Assembly (NCBI RefSeq): GCF_016758175.1
Contig: NZ_QYAB01000001.1
Location: forward strand, 2,025,850-2,089,849
Length of the DNA stretch: 64,000 nt
Direction: 5' to 3'
Source: Leucobacter zeae
GTDB lineage: Bacteria; Actinomycetota; Actinomycetes; Actinomycetales; Microbacteriaceae
Of this stretch, positions 28,225 through 37,346 are shown one piece after another. The translations under genes were made by a program, and so were the position numbers. Below the pieces are notes generated by a model. It was not told the origin of the DNA, did no database searches, and saw nothing but the letters and a program-made list of their open reading frames with translations. The first letter of the stretch is position 1, and each line of letters starts with the position of its first letter.

Positions 28225-28265
28225 TATATTATGTCAGCTCGCCTCGCGCGCACGCCCCCTGCTCG

Positions 28266-28279
28266 TAGACTGGATCGCA
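28266..28279 (+). promoter_or_regulatory. Leaderless promoter of trpF
   Basis: TAGACT at 28266-28271, 7 nt before the ATG, with no ribosome site. Confidence 0.55.
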
Positions 28280-28902
28280 TGTACGTGAAGATCTGCGGCC
28301 TGCGCGACGCGGGCATCGCGCTGCACGCGGCGCGCCACGGCGCCGACGCCATCGGCGTCGTCATGAGCCCGGCGTCGCCGCGGCACGCGAGCGACGCCGA
28401 TGCGCGCGAGGTCGTCTCGGCGATCCGCGCCGAGGCTCCGGACATCGACCTCGTGCTCGTCGTCAACACGCTGCCCGCCGCCGAGGCCGCGGCGATCGCG
28501 GCACGGCTCGGGTTCGACGTGCTCCAACTGCACGGCGGCTATTCCCGAGACGATTTCGACGCCGCACGGGCGATCCTGCCGCGCGTGTGGCGCGCGACGT
28601 CGATCGAACACGATCCCGATCTCGCGGCCGGCGACCGCGGCGAGGAGCGCCTGCTGCTCGACGGCTCCACCCCCGGCTCCGGCACGGCCTGGGACCTCGG
28701 GATCATCGGCCCGGGAACCGCCGCGCGTCGACGGCTCGGCGACGACTGGCTGCTCGCGGGCGGCCTTCACCCAGGCAACGTCGGTGCCGCCGTCGCCGAG
28801 GTCGCGCCGGGCGGAGTCGACGTCTCGAGCGGCGTGGAGTCCTCCCCCGGCGTCAAGGACCCGGAGCTCGTGGCGGCGTTCATCCGCGCCGCGCGCGGAT
28901 GA
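28279..28902 (+). CDS. trpF: Phosphoribosylanthranilate isomerase
   Basis: Third step of tryptophan synthesis. 207 residues, TIM barrel: KICGL at the N terminus (catalytic Cys), FDVLQLHGGY, LLLDGSTPGSG (catalytic Asp), LAGGLHPGNV and GVDVSSGVESSPGVKD. Separate from other trp genes; trpD is about 2 kb away on the other strand. Overlaps the next gene as ATGA. Confidence 0.94.
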   Translation: MYVKICGLRDAGIALHAARHGADAIGVVMSPASPRHASDADAREVVSAIRAEAPDIDLVLVVNTLPAAEAAAIAARLGFDVLQLHGGYSRDDFDAARAILPRVWRATSIEHDPDLAAGDRGEERLLLDGSTPGSGTAWDLGIIGPGTAARRRLGDDWLLAGGLHPGNVGAAVAEVAPGGVDVSSGVESSPGVKDPELVAAFIRAARG

Positions 28903-29666
28903 ACGCCGCGCACCCGCCCGCGCCGCCCCGAGAATCCCGGTTCCTCGACGGCGACACGGCGATCCACTGCTTCCGCTGGGAGCGTCCGGGCGCACCGCGA
29001 CTCCTGCTCGTGCACGGGATCGGGCTCGGCCACAGCGTCTACGACCGGTTCATCGGCGAGATCGCGGCGGACGCCGACGTCCTCGCCGTCGACCTTCCCG
29101 GATTCGGCTCCTGCCCGGAGCCCGCCATCGCGCTCTCGATCCCCGAGATCGCCGACCTGCTCGCCGCGGCGATCACCGAGGCCGGTGTCGCACCGCTCAC
29201 CGCCGTCGGGCACTCGATGGGCGCCCAGGTGGTCGCGGAGCTCGCGGCGCGCCACCCGGAGCTCGTCGACCGGGTCGTGCTCATCGCCGCATCGGTGAAT
29301 CCATCCGAACGAAGCCTCTGGCTCCAGGGCCTGCGCATGATCCAGGACATCTCCGAGGGCGAACCGCGCTCCGTGCTCACCCGCTCCACGCGAACCTATC
29401 TCCAGGCGGGGCCGCGCTGGTTCGCGAAGCAGCTGAGACTGATGCTCGCACACCGCCTGGAGGACGCGCTGCCCCGGATCGAACAGCCCGCGCTGGTCCT
29501 GCGAGGCGCTCGCGACCGGGTCAGCCCACGCGGGTGGGCGGTTCGGATGTGCGGGCTGCTCCCCCGCGCGGAGATGCAGCAGATTCCCGACCGCGGGCAC
29601 GAGGCGCTGATCAGCTCAGGCGAACCCGTGGCGCGTATCGTGCTCGACTGGATCCGCGACGCGTGA
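28899..29666 (+). CDS. Alpha/beta hydrolase
   Basis: 255 residues with LLVHGIGLGHSVYD (oxyanion loop), the elbow VGHSMGAQ, acid in RGARDRVSP and histidine in PDRGHEAL. Substrate unknown. Translationally coupled to trpF by a 4-bp overlap; no known link to tryptophan synthesis. Confidence 0.86.
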   Translation: MNAAHPPAPPRESRFLDGDTAIHCFRWERPGAPRLLLVHGIGLGHSVYDRFIGEIAADADVLAVDLPGFGSCPEPAIALSIPEIADLLAAAITEAGVAPLTAVGHSMGAQVVAELAARHPELVDRVVLIAASVNPSERSLWLQGLRMIQDISEGEPRSVLTRSTRTYLQAGPRWFAKQLRLMLAHRLEDALPRIEQPALVLRGARDRVSPRGWAVRMCGLLPRAEMQQIPDRGHEALISSGEPVARIVLDWIRDA

Positions 29667-29709
29667 CGCTCCCCCGACGACCGAGCCTGGATTTTTCCGA
29701 TCCGGGCCT

Positions 29710-29728
29710 GTAACCTATTCGTTATATT
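29710..29728 (+). promoter_or_regulatory. M23 gene promoter with MtrA-like site
   Basis: TATATT at 29723-29728 is a candidate -10. It is overlapped by GTAAC-N6-GTTAT (29710-29725), an imperfect form of the MtrA direct repeat known for actinobacterial cell-wall hydrolase genes. Confidence 0.3.
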
Positions 29729-29771
29729 TCGCCGCGTCCGATTCGGTCGCCATCCTCGACCGAAAGCCTGT

Positions 29772-30752
29772 ATGCCCGAGACACCTGCCAGCGACCAGCC
29801 CGCCTACCCGTCGCGACGCTCGCTTCGCGAGCAGCGGCAAAGCAGCGGACCGGCCGCGGAGCCGCAGCGCCCCAGTGCGGAGATGCGCGGTGCGGCCGCC
29901 GCCGACTCCGGCTCCGAGACCCCGCGGTTCGTCAGCTCCCCCGTCCGGGAGCACGTTCCCGCCACCGCGCCGTCGGCCGCTCCCCCGGCCGCCCGCACCC
30001 CGGTCCCGCTGCGCAGGCGCGTGGCGGCGACCGCAGCGGCTGCGAGCGTCTGCGGGCTCGTCCTCGCCGCGGCGGTGCCCCTGCTGGATGCGACGAACTC
30101 CGCCGCCGAGACCCCGGGAGCTGCGGCCCAGCAGCGCCTCTTCTCCGAGGTCTCGACGAGCGACCTGCCCGCCTCATTCACGGACATCACCGCAGTCTCG
30201 ACGGAGCAGTCCGTGCGGGCCGCGTACACGTTCCGCCCCGAAGCACTCGTGAACTATCCGTTCGCACGCCCGGTGATGCTCACCGACCCGTTCGGCTACC
30301 GCACCGCACCGGTCGAACAGTTCCACGACGCACAGGACTTCGCGGCGGCGCAGGGCACCCCCATCCAGGCGATCGCCGACGGCACGGCCCTCGAGGCGGG
30401 CTTCGCGAGTGACGGCTGCGGCTTCGGACTGAAGCTCGAGCACGAGATCGACGGGAACACCGTCACCAGCCGCTACTGCCATATGGTCGACGGCTCCCAC
30501 TCGATCAAGGTCGGCGACACGGTCAAGATGGGCGAGAAGGTCGGCGAGGTCGGAGCGACTGGCATGGCATTCGGCGCGCACCTCCACATGGCGATCCGCG
30601 TGGACGACACACCCGTCGACCCGATGCCGTTCCTCGCGAAGTACAGCGCGATGGACAAGGACGACGAGAGCACGAAGCCTTCCGAATACGTCGACCCGAC
30701 CGGCTCGCGTCCCGACGTCGTCGAAGCGCTGAAGCAGCACCGGAACGGCTGA
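29772..30752 (+). CDS. Secreted or membrane-anchored M23 (LytM) peptidase
   Basis: 326 residues. A basic, proline-rich cytoplasmic segment precedes one membrane helix at about 84-105, followed by a C-terminal M23 domain. Zinc-site motifs: HxxxD in FHDAQDF at about residue 184 and HxH in GAHLHMAI at about 270, so it is likely active as a peptidoglycan endopeptidase. A cysteine pair (GCGF, RYCHM) may form a disulfide. Monocistronic, converging on trpD. Confidence 0.88.
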   Translation: MPETPASDQPAYPSRRSLREQRQSSGPAAEPQRPSAEMRGAAAADSGSETPRFVSSPVREHVPATAPSAAPPAARTPVPLRRRVAATAAAASVCGLVLAAAVPLLDATNSAAETPGAAAQQRLFSEVSTSDLPASFTDITAVSTEQSVRAAYTFRPEALVNYPFARPVMLTDPFGYRTAPVEQFHDAQDFAAAQGTPIQAIADGTALEAGFASDGCGFGLKLEHEIDGNTVTSRYCHMVDGSHSIKVGDTVKMGEKVGEVGATGMAFGAHLHMAIRVDDTPVDPMPFLAKYSAMDKDDESTKPSEYVDPTGSRPDVVEALKQHRNG

Positions 30753-30795
30753 GCCGGCCGGCCGCGGACGCGGCGGCCTGCGGCCGCATGCCCCG

Positions 30796-31869
30796 CTAGG
30801 GGGCGGACGTCTCCGCGGCCTCCTGCGTGCTCTCGGCCCAGGCGGCCAGCTTCGCAGCGGCGCTGCCGGAGTCGATGGCCCCGGCTGCGACCTCGATCTT
30901 CTCGCCGAGCCGCTCGAGCAGCGCGCGCTCCGCGGTCTCGGGGGATGCCGCCAGGTCGTACGCCACGAGGCCGGCTGCCGCGTTCAGCAGGACGATGTCG
31001 CGCACGGGGCCGCGCTCCCCCTGCATGACGCGGTGCACCACGGCGGCGTTCTCCTCGGGGGTCCCGCCGACGAGATCCCGGATCGATGCCCGCGGCAGAC
31101 CGAGATCCCGCGGATCGATGTCGTGCTCGGTGAGCCCGCCCCTGCTGACTTCCCAGAGACGCGAGTGCCCCGTCGTCGTCAGCTCGTCGAGACCGTCGTC
31201 GCCCCGGAAGACCAGCGCGGATGCACCGCGCAGGCGGAACACTCCGACGAAGATCGGAACCCGTTCGATATCCGCCACGCCGACGGCGGACGCCTCGGGT
31301 CGCACGGGATTGCAGAGCGGGCCGAGGAAGTTGAAGACCGTCGGGATCCCGAGCTCACCGCGCGCGGCGGCGACATGGCGGAACCCCGGGAGGAAGCGGG
31401 CCGCGTGCACGAACGCGATGCCCGCGCGATCGAAGGCGCGCGCCAGCTGGTCCGCGTCCAGCGAGAGGTCGATGCCGAGCGCGCCGAGCACGTCCGACGA
31501 GCCCGAGAGGCTGCTCGCCGCGCGGTTGCCGTGCTTCACGACGGGAGCGCCGGCTGCCGCTGCGGTGATCGAGGCCATCGTCGAGACGTTGACCGTACCG
31601 AACCGGTCGCCGCCGGTGCCGACGATGTCGAGCGACATCGCCGGGAGCGAGAGCGGCGCCGCCTCGGCGAGGATCGCGTCCCGGAAGCCGATGACCTCGT
31701 CGACCGTCGCGCCCTTGGCGTTCAGCGCCACCAGGAACGCCCCGATCTGAGCGCCGCTCGCCTCCCCCGTCATGAAGCGGGACATGGCCCATTCGGCCTG
31801 CGAGACGCTCAGGTCCTCGCGCTCGAGGAGGGTGGTCAGCACGGTCGGCCAGGTGCGCTCATCGATCAT
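30796..31869 (-). CDS. trpD: Anthranilate phosphoribosyltransferase
   Basis: Second step of tryptophan synthesis. 357 residues, with PRPP-binding DIVGTGGDRFGTVNVST, VKHGNRAASSLSGSSDVL and FLGPLCNPVRPEA. Divergent from ctaE, the same neighbourhood as in Mycobacterium tuberculosis (trpD next to ctaE-qcrCAB), which suggests old synteny rather than a functional link. Confidence 0.95.
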   Translation of the reverse strand: MIDERTWPTVLTTLLEREDLSVSQAEWAMSRFMTGEASGAQIGAFLVALNAKGATVDEVIGFRDAILAEAAPLSLPAMSLDIVGTGGDRFGTVNVSTMASITAAAAGAPVVKHGNRAASSLSGSSDVLGALGIDLSLDADQLARAFDRAGIAFVHAARFLPGFRHVAAARGELGIPTVFNFLGPLCNPVRPEASAVGVADIERVPIFVGVFRLRGASALVFRGDDGLDELTTTGHSRLWEVSRGGLTEHDIDPRDLGLPRASIRDLVGGTPEENAAVVHRVMQGERGPVRDIVLLNAAAGLVAYDLAASPETAERALLERLGEKIEVAAGAIDSGSAAAKLAAWAESTQEAAETSAP

Positions 31870-31881
31870 GCCGATATCCTA
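31869..31881 (-). promoter_or_regulatory. Leaderless promoter of trpD
   Basis: On the minus strand TAGGAT (31881-31876) lies 6 nt before the ATG at 31869. Confidence 0.5.
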
Positions 31882-32049
31882 TCGAGCGCCCGGCGACGCA
31901 CGCCCGGCGGCCGACCCGCAATCCCTTGCGATCAGGGGCAGAAACGCCCACTTCATCGGATGAATTCCGCGCCGCGCACGTGCGCGAACACCCCTCCGCA
32001 GGCGATAGGCTTGTCGGGAATCTCGCAGAAAGTTCGGCGCGCCGCACGG

Positions 32050-32063
32050 GTGTGAATTCACAC
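32050..32063. promoter_or_regulatory. Operator-like palindrome upstream of ctaE
   Basis: Perfect 14-bp palindrome GTGTGAATTCACAC. It covers the expected -35 position (32055-32060) for the CATAAT hexamer at 32078, so a bound protein would be expected to block the ctaE-qcrCAB promoter. Confidence 0.5.
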
Positions 32064-32077
32064 ACCAAACTTTCAGC

Positions 32078-32090
32078 CATAATGGAGGGG
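32078..32090 (+). promoter_or_regulatory. Promoter of ctaE-qcrCAB
   Basis: CATAAT (one mismatch to TATAAT) at 32078-32083, 6 nt before the GTG. The GGAGGG between them could also be a ribosome site if a longer transcript starts further upstream, for example from TAGGCT at 32005. Confidence 0.45.
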
Positions 32091-32719
32091 TGACAACGAC
32101 CACTATGAATACCAAGTCAGCCGTGCCCACGGTGAAGCGACCGAATATCGTCGCCGTCGGCACGATCGTGTGGCTCGGCAGCGAGGTCATGTTCTTCGCG
32201 GGCCTGTTCGCGATCTACTTCACCCTCCGGGCCATGAACCCGGAGCTGTGGGCAGAGCAGACCGAGAAGCACAACTTCACCTTCGCGCTGATCAACACGT
32301 TGATCCTGGTCGCCTCCTCCTTCACCGCGCAGGCCGGCGTCTTCGCGGCGGAGCGCATGCAGCCGCGACGCACCGGCAAGGGCATCAAGAACTGGGGAAC
32401 CGTCGAGTGGTTCTACCTCACCTTCTTCATGGGCGCGATCTTCGTCGCGGGCCAGGCGTTCGAGTACGCGACCTTCGTCTCCGAAGGCATCTCGCTGTTC
32501 TCCGACCCGTACGGTTCCGCGTTCTACATGACCACCGGCTTCCACGGCATCCACGTGTCGCTCGGCCTCGTCGCCTTCCTCCTGGTCATCGGCCGCATCT
32601 ACGCGGTGAAGAACTTCACGCATAAGGAAGAGACCACCGCGATCGTCGTGTCCTACTACTGGCACTTCGTCGACATCGTGTGGATCATCCTGTTCATCAT
32701 CATCTACGTCCTCAAATAG
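32090..32719 (+). CDS. ctaE: Cytochrome c oxidase subunit III
   Basis: 209 residues, five membrane helices, heme-copper oxidase subunit III. Typical segments: [56 protein letters not shown] and [14 protein letters not shown] at the C terminus. GTG at 32090 is chosen; the ATG at 32105 is an alternative. First gene of ctaE-qcrC-qcrA-qcrB. Confidence 0.95.
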   Translation: MTTTTMNTKSAVPTVKRPNIVAVGTIVWLGSEVMFFAGLFAIYFTLRAMNPELWAEQTEKHNFTFALINTLILVASSFTAQAGVFAAERMQPRRTGKGIKNWGTVEWFYLTFFMGAIFVAGQAFEYATFVSEGISLFSDPYGSAFYMTTGFHGIHVSLGLVAFLLVIGRIYAVKNFTHKEETTAIVVSYYWHFVDIVWIILFIIIYVLK

Positions 32720-32739
32720 GGTCAGGAGAAATCGGCACC

Positions 32740-33549
32740 ATGGCTCGCCCCCAGAAGAACGTCCGCAAGACCGGACGGCGACACCCGCTCGCGACCGCTG
32801 CGCTGGTCGCCGTCGGCCTCCTCGTGACCGGAGCCGCCTACACCGGCTTCAGCCAGACCTCCGCAACCGCTGAGATCGACCTCGAGTCCCCCGCGACCAT
32901 CGAGGCCGGCGAGAAGCTGTTCGGCGCCAACTGCGCCACCTGCCACGGCGCCGGCGCCCAGGGCACCGACGACGGCCCCTCGCTCATCGGCGTCGGCGCC
33001 GCTTCCGTGAACTTCCAGGTCGGCACCGGCCGCATGCCCCTCGCCTTCCAGGGCCCGCAGGGCATGGTCAAGCCGCAGCAGTTCTCCGAGGAGCAGACCC
33101 TGCAGATGGCGGCGTACGTCGCGTCGCTCGCACCGGGGCCCGCGCTTCCCGAGTCGCAGTACCTTCAGGCCGACAGCGATGACGAGGGCGTTGCACGAGG
33201 CGCGACGCTCTTCCGCATCAACTGCGCGATGTGCCACAACGTGGCCGCCGCAGGTGGCGCGCTGACCGAGGGCAAGTTCGCTCCGAAGCTCACCGGTGTC
33301 GAGCCGACGCACATCTACGAGGCCATGATCACCGGCCCGCAGAACATGCCCGTCTTCAGCGATGCGAACATCACTCCGCAGGAGAAGGCCGACATCATCT
33401 CGTACCTCAAGTACATCGAGAACAAGCCCGCGGTCGGCGGTCTCACGCTCGGCTCGATCGGCCCCGTGGCCGAGGGTCTCTTCATCTGGGTGATCGGCCT
33501 CGGCGCCATCGTCGGCCTCACCGTGTGGGTGACCGCGAAGTCGAACTAG
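32740..33549 (+). CDS. qcrC: Cytochrome bc1 diheme cytochrome c subunit
   Basis: 269 residues. An N-terminal membrane helix, two CxxCH heme c sites (CATCH at about 65, CAMCH at about 161) with axial methionines (GRMPLAF, NMPVFSD), and a C-terminal membrane anchor. In actinobacteria this subunit replaces a free cytochrome c and carries electrons straight to aa3 oxidase in a supercomplex. GTCAGGAGAA precedes the ATG. Confidence 0.96.
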   Translation: MARPQKNVRKTGRRHPLATAALVAVGLLVTGAAYTGFSQTSATAEIDLESPATIEAGEKLFGANCATCHGAGAQGTDDGPSLIGVGAASVNFQVGTGRMPLAFQGPQGMVKPQQFSEEQTLQMAAYVASLAPGPALPESQYLQADSDDEGVARGATLFRINCAMCHNVAAAGGALTEGKFAPKLTGVEPTHIYEAMITGPQNMPVFSDANITPQEKADIISYLKYIENKPAVGGLTLGSIGPVAEGLFIWVIGLGAIVGLTVWVTAKSN

Positions 33550-33595
33550 TTCGATCGCACGCAACGAATTCATGAGTCAGGAATCAAGGAGCAAC

Positions 33596-34711
33596 ATGGC
33601 AGAGGAAGCGCAGAACAACGGCGGAGATAGCGCCGTTGTCGCCGCCCAGAGCCACAGCTCGAGCACGATCTCGGCTGGAACCGCCGTAGTCGCGCACGAT
33701 GCGGTGCAGAATCCGGGCCTTCCCCCGCATCGCAAGCGTGTGACGGACCTGGACGGCAAGAAGGAGAAGCGCGCCGAGCGCACCGTCTACTCGCTGTTCT
33801 ACATCTCGATCGCCGGCAGCCTGGGAGCGGTGCTCGCCTACATGTTCTTCCCGATCGAGTCGGGCGAGCTGATGGCGATCCGCCTCCACACGATGTTCGT
33901 CGGACTGGGCATGGCGCTCGCGCTGCTCGCCGTCGGCATCGGTGCGGTCCACTGGGGCAAGGCCATCATGGCCGACCACGAGTCGATCGACGAGCGCCAC
34001 CCGGTCCCCAGCGACGAGCCCACCCGTGAGGCCTCGGCCGAGGTGTTCGAGCTCGCGGACCAGGAGTCGGGCTTCTCCCGCCGCTCGCTGGTGCGCAACA
34101 GCCTCATCGGCGCACTCATCGCGTTCCCCCTGCCCGGTGTGACGCTGCTCCGCGGCCTCGCTCCGCAGGATCGCGACGCGGTCCAGCTGCTGAAGCACAC
34201 GATGTGGGACCAGGGCGTCCGACTCGCGCGCGACCCCTCCGGCGTCCCGATCAAGGCCAGCGAGGTCACGATCGGCTCCGCCTTCCACGTCATTCCGGAG
34301 ACGCTCAACCACGAGGACTTCGCGAAGCTCAGCCTCGACGAGCGCGGCGGCAGCGAGAACCTGCTCGACGCGAAGGCCAAGGCCATCGTCCTGCTGATGC
34401 GCCTCGATCAGTCGGAGCTCAACGAGCTTCCCGAGCGCAAGGACTGGTCGTACAACGGCATCGTGGCGTACTCGAAGGTGTGCACGCACGTCGGCTGCCC
34501 CGTCGCACTGTACGAGCAGCACACGCACCACCTGCTGTGCCCCTGCCACCAGTCGCAGTTCGACGTGTCCGAGCACGCCAAGGTCATCTTCGGACCCGCG
34601 AAGCGCCCGCTGCCCCAGCTGCCCATCACCGTCGATGACGAGGGCTACCTGGTCGCGCAGAGCGACTTCCATGAACCTGTCGGCCCGAGCTTCTGGGAGC
34701 GCCTCAAGTGA
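33596..34711 (+). CDS. qcrA: Cytochrome bc1 Rieske iron-sulfur subunit
   Basis: 371 residues, with three membrane helices as usual for actinobacterial QcrA and a C-terminal Rieske domain: CTHVGC at about 295 and CPCHQSQFD at about 317. ATG at 33596 has AAGGAG 5 nt upstream, better than the ATG at 33572. The long N-terminal extension (glutamine/serine-rich) is typical. Overlaps qcrB as GTGA. Confidence 0.95.
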   Translation: MAEEAQNNGGDSAVVAAQSHSSSTISAGTAVVAHDAVQNPGLPPHRKRVTDLDGKKEKRAERTVYSLFYISIAGSLGAVLAYMFFPIESGELMAIRLHTMFVGLGMALALLAVGIGAVHWGKAIMADHESIDERHPVPSDEPTREASAEVFELADQESGFSRRSLVRNSLIGALIAFPLPGVTLLRGLAPQDRDAVQLLKHTMWDQGVRLARDPSGVPIKASEVTIGSAFHVIPETLNHEDFAKLSLDERGGSENLLDAKAKAIVLLMRLDQSELNELPERKDWSYNGIVAYSKVCTHVGCPVALYEQHTHHLLCPCHQSQFDVSEHAKVIFGPAKRPLPQLPITVDDEGYLVAQSDFHEPVGPSFWERLK

Positions 34712-36321
34712 GCAGCACCAATTCCGATTCGTCCGCCCAGAGCGGCTCCAGCCGTTTCACCGCAGCTGCGGCGAACTACATCGACGAGCGCACCAAGATC
34801 GGTGTCGCGGTCAAGGAGTTCGGCCGCAAGGTCTTCCCCGACCACTGGTCCTTCCTGCTCGGCGAGGTCGCGCTCTACAGCTTCGTCGTCATCCTCCTGT
34901 CGGGCACCTTCCTGACCCTGTTCTTCCAGGCGTCGATGGTCGAGACCCACTACAGCGGTCCCTACGTCCCGATGAAGGGCATCGAGATGTCGGCCGCCAT
35001 GGCCTCGACCCTCGACATCTCCTTCTCGGTGCGCGGCGGCCTGCTCATGCGCCACGTCCACCACTGGGCGGCCCTGCTGTTCGTGGCCTCCATCGGCCTG
35101 CACATGCTCCGCATCTTCTTCACCGGTGCATTCCGCAAGCCGCGCGAGCTCAACTGGGTGATCGGTTTCGTGCTCTTCATCCTGGCGATGGCGGAGGGCT
35201 TCACCGGCTACTCCCTCCCCGATGACGTGCTCTCCGGCAACGGTCTCCGCATCATCGACGGCATCATCAAGGCGATCCCGGTCATCGGCACGTACCTGTC
35301 GTTCTTCTTCTTCGGAGGCGAGTTCCCGGGCACCGACATCGTCGGACGCCTGTACATGCTGCACATCATGCTGCTGCCCGCGATGGTGATCCTGTTCGTC
35401 GCGCTCCACCTGGCGTTCGTGGTCATCCACAAGCACACGCAGTACCCCGGCCCGGGCAAGACCCAGGGCAACGTGGTCGGCTTCCCCGTGCTCCCCGTGT
35501 ACGCGGCGAAGGCCGGTGGCTTCTTCTTCATCGTGTTCGGCGTCATCGTGCTCATCGCATCGCTCGTCGGCATCAACCCGATCTGGAACTACGGTCCGTA
35601 CGACCCGTCCCCGGTGTCCGCCGGCACTCAGCCCGACTGGTACATCGGCTTCGCCGACGGCATGCTGCGTCTCGTTCCCCCGGGGCTCGAGGCCGAGTGG
35701 TTCGGCTACACCTGGTCGTTCAACATGCTGCTGCCGCTGATCGTGATCGGCGTCTTCATCGTGATCGTCATGATCTACCCCTTCATCGAGGCCTGGGTCA
35801 CCGGCGACAAGCGCGAGCATCACCTGCTCGACCGCCCCCGCAACGCCCCCACGCGCACCGCGATCGGTGCCGCCGGCGTCACGTTCTACGCGGTCATGTG
35901 GGCCGGCGCGAGCTCCGACCTCATGGCGACGCACTTCCAGCTCTCCATGGAAGGTGTGATCCACGCCCTGCAGCTCCTGCTGATCCTCGGCCCGATCATC
36001 GCCTACCAGATCGCGAAGCGCATCTGCCTCGCCCTGCAGAAGAAGGATCGCTCCATCGCTCTGCACGGATACGAGTCCGGTCGCATCGTCCGCCTCCCCG
36101 GCGGCGAGTTCATCGAGGTGCATAAGCCGCTCGACGCGTACGAGTCGTGGCAGCTCGTGAGCTACCACGATTACGCACCGCTCATGCTGCGCCCCGATGA
36201 CAACGGACGCATCTCCTTCGGCAAGCGCCTTCGCGCCGGGTTCAGCCGCTGGTTCTTCGAGGACCGCATTGCTCCCCCGACGCAGCGCGAGATCGAGGAC
36301 GGCCACCACTCGGGTCACTGA
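34708..36321 (+). CDS. qcrB: Cytochrome bc1 cytochrome b subunit
   Basis: 537 residues, eight or more membrane helices. Heme b histidines are visible in RHVHHWAALLFVA and ALHLAFVVIHKH. The quinol-site PEWY motif appears as PDWY (TQPDWYIGFADG), a form common in actinobacteria. It carries the C-terminal extension of this phylum. Last gene of the operon, followed by a strong terminator. Confidence 0.95.
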   Translation: MSSTNSDSSAQSGSSRFTAAAANYIDERTKIGVAVKEFGRKVFPDHWSFLLGEVALYSFVVILLSGTFLTLFFQASMVETHYSGPYVPMKGIEMSAAMASTLDISFSVRGGLLMRHVHHWAALLFVASIGLHMLRIFFTGAFRKPRELNWVIGFVLFILAMAEGFTGYSLPDDVLSGNGLRIIDGIIKAIPVIGTYLSFFFFGGEFPGTDIVGRLYMLHIMLLPAMVILFVALHLAFVVIHKHTQYPGPGKTQGNVVGFPVLPVYAAKAGGFFFIVFGVIVLIASLVGINPIWNYGPYDPSPVSAGTQPDWYIGFADGMLRLVPPGLEAEWFGYTWSFNMLLPLIVIGVFIVIVMIYPFIEAWVTGDKREHHLLDRPRNAPTRTAIGAAGVTFYAVMWAGASSDLMATHFQLSMEGVIHALQLLLILGPIIAYQIAKRICLALQKKDRSIALHGYESGRIVRLPGGEFIEVHKPLDAYESWQLVSYHDYAPLMLRPDDNGRISFGKRLRAGFSRWFFEDRIAPPTQREIEDGHHSGH

Positions 36322-36341
36322 CCCGGAGCACCGTCCGCGCA

Positions 36342-36381
36342 CTGAAGGGCCCCGCAGGTGAGTACCTGCGGGGCCCTTCAG
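36342..36381 (+). terminator. Terminator of ctaE-qcrCAB
   Basis: Perfect 18-bp stem (left arm starts CTGAAGGGCCCCGCAG) with a 4-nt GAGT loop, 20 bp after the qcrB stop. Confidence 0.85.
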
Positions 36382-36565
36382 CGTGTCGCCGGTCCGGTGC
36401 ATCGGTGCGCGTCTGGCGCAGTTCTCGGAAGACCTCTGACACCGGAAGGGCATTGGCACCGGGATTCGCGCCGCTTCGCTCCCGGTCTCCGACAACAGCG
36501 GGCCCCTCGTCCCGGATCGGGCTGGGTCCCGCCGTCGAAGAGCGAGGCCCGCCTCGAAGCGCGGG

Positions 36566-36579
36566 TAGAGTGGCAGACA
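36566..36579 (+). promoter_or_regulatory. Leaderless promoter of the methyltransferase gene
   Basis: TAGAGT at 36566-36571, 7 nt before the ATG; no ribosome site. Confidence 0.5.
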
Positions 36580-37232
36580 TGCCCGTCGATCCCGTCGCCC
36601 CTGTCCGAGAGTCCTATGACCGCATGAGCGACCGCTACATCGAGCTCCTCGGCCGCGTGGACCTGATGCACGTCGACGACCGGCGCAGGATCCTCGAGTG
36701 GGCGTCCGGGCCGGCAAACGACGCGGCGGTGAGTGCGGAACCTCCCGAGAGGGCACCTCGAGCGGGCTACCTGGATCTCGGGTGCGGGCCGGGCCACTGG
36801 ACGGATGCGCTCCAGCGCGCCGGGCTCCAGGTGTCGGGGATCGACCTCTCCCCCGCGTTCATCGCGTCCGCGAGACGCGAGTTCCCCGATGTCGACTTCG
36901 AGGTCGGCGACGCTCGCTCCCTGCACTACGAGAGCGGGGCTCTGGAGGGGGTCCTCGCCTGGTTCTCCCTGATCCATACGCCGCCGCGCGACCTCCCACC
37001 GCTCCTCGACGAGATCGCGCGCGTGCTGGCAGTCGGCGGGCGGCTTCTCGTGGGCTTCTTCAGCGGCGAGGAGCTGAAGCGCTTCGACCACGCGGTCGCC
37101 CCCGCATGGTTCTGGCCGCCCCACGCCCTCGCCGGCGAGCTCGAGGCCGCCGGCTTCGAGATCGTCGACCTCGAGGAGCGCCGCGAGCCGGGTGAGCGGG
37201 CCGTGGCGTCGCTCTCCGCGTCACGTCGCTGA
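36579..37232 (+). CDS. Class I SAM-dependent methyltransferase
   Basis: 217 residues. SAM-binding motif YLDLGCGPGHWTDAL (about 64-78), acidic motif SGIDLSP, post-I DVDFEVGDARSL and motif VLAWFSLIHTPP. General small-molecule methyltransferase type; substrate unknown. Monocistronic. Confidence 0.87.
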   Translation: MPVDPVAPVRESYDRMSDRYIELLGRVDLMHVDDRRRILEWASGPANDAAVSAEPPERAPRAGYLDLGCGPGHWTDALQRAGLQVSGIDLSPAFIASARREFPDVDFEVGDARSLHYESGALEGVLAWFSLIHTPPRDLPPLLDEIARVLAVGGRLLVGFFSGEELKRFDHAVAPAWFWPPHALAGELEAAGFEIVDLEERREPGERAVASLSASRR

Positions 37233-37346
37233 TCGCCGAGCGCTCCGTGGCGGCGCACCGGTCGACGCCGTCGCATCAGGACGATGCCGGCCCGGGCGCG
37301 CCGGAACCGGCAGCTCGCCGGGTACAGCTTGCGCCGACGGCCGAGA

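Noticed and set aside
27937-28268. Short reading frames coding repeated Ala-Pro-Glu-His-Pro-Ser-Thr-Arg
   Set aside because: They come from the 8-bp array read in three frames; no ribosome site, and open in several frames at once, so not evidence of coding.
30753-30795. Terminator between the M23 gene and trpD
   Set aside because: Only a 6-bp GGCCGC/GCGGCC stem in very GC-rich sequence; not distinguishable from background.
32050-32063. Rex or GlxR/CRP site
   Set aside because: Rex needs TTGTGAA-N4-TTCACAA and GlxR TGTGA-N6-TCACA; spacing here is 0 and 2, so neither consensus fits.
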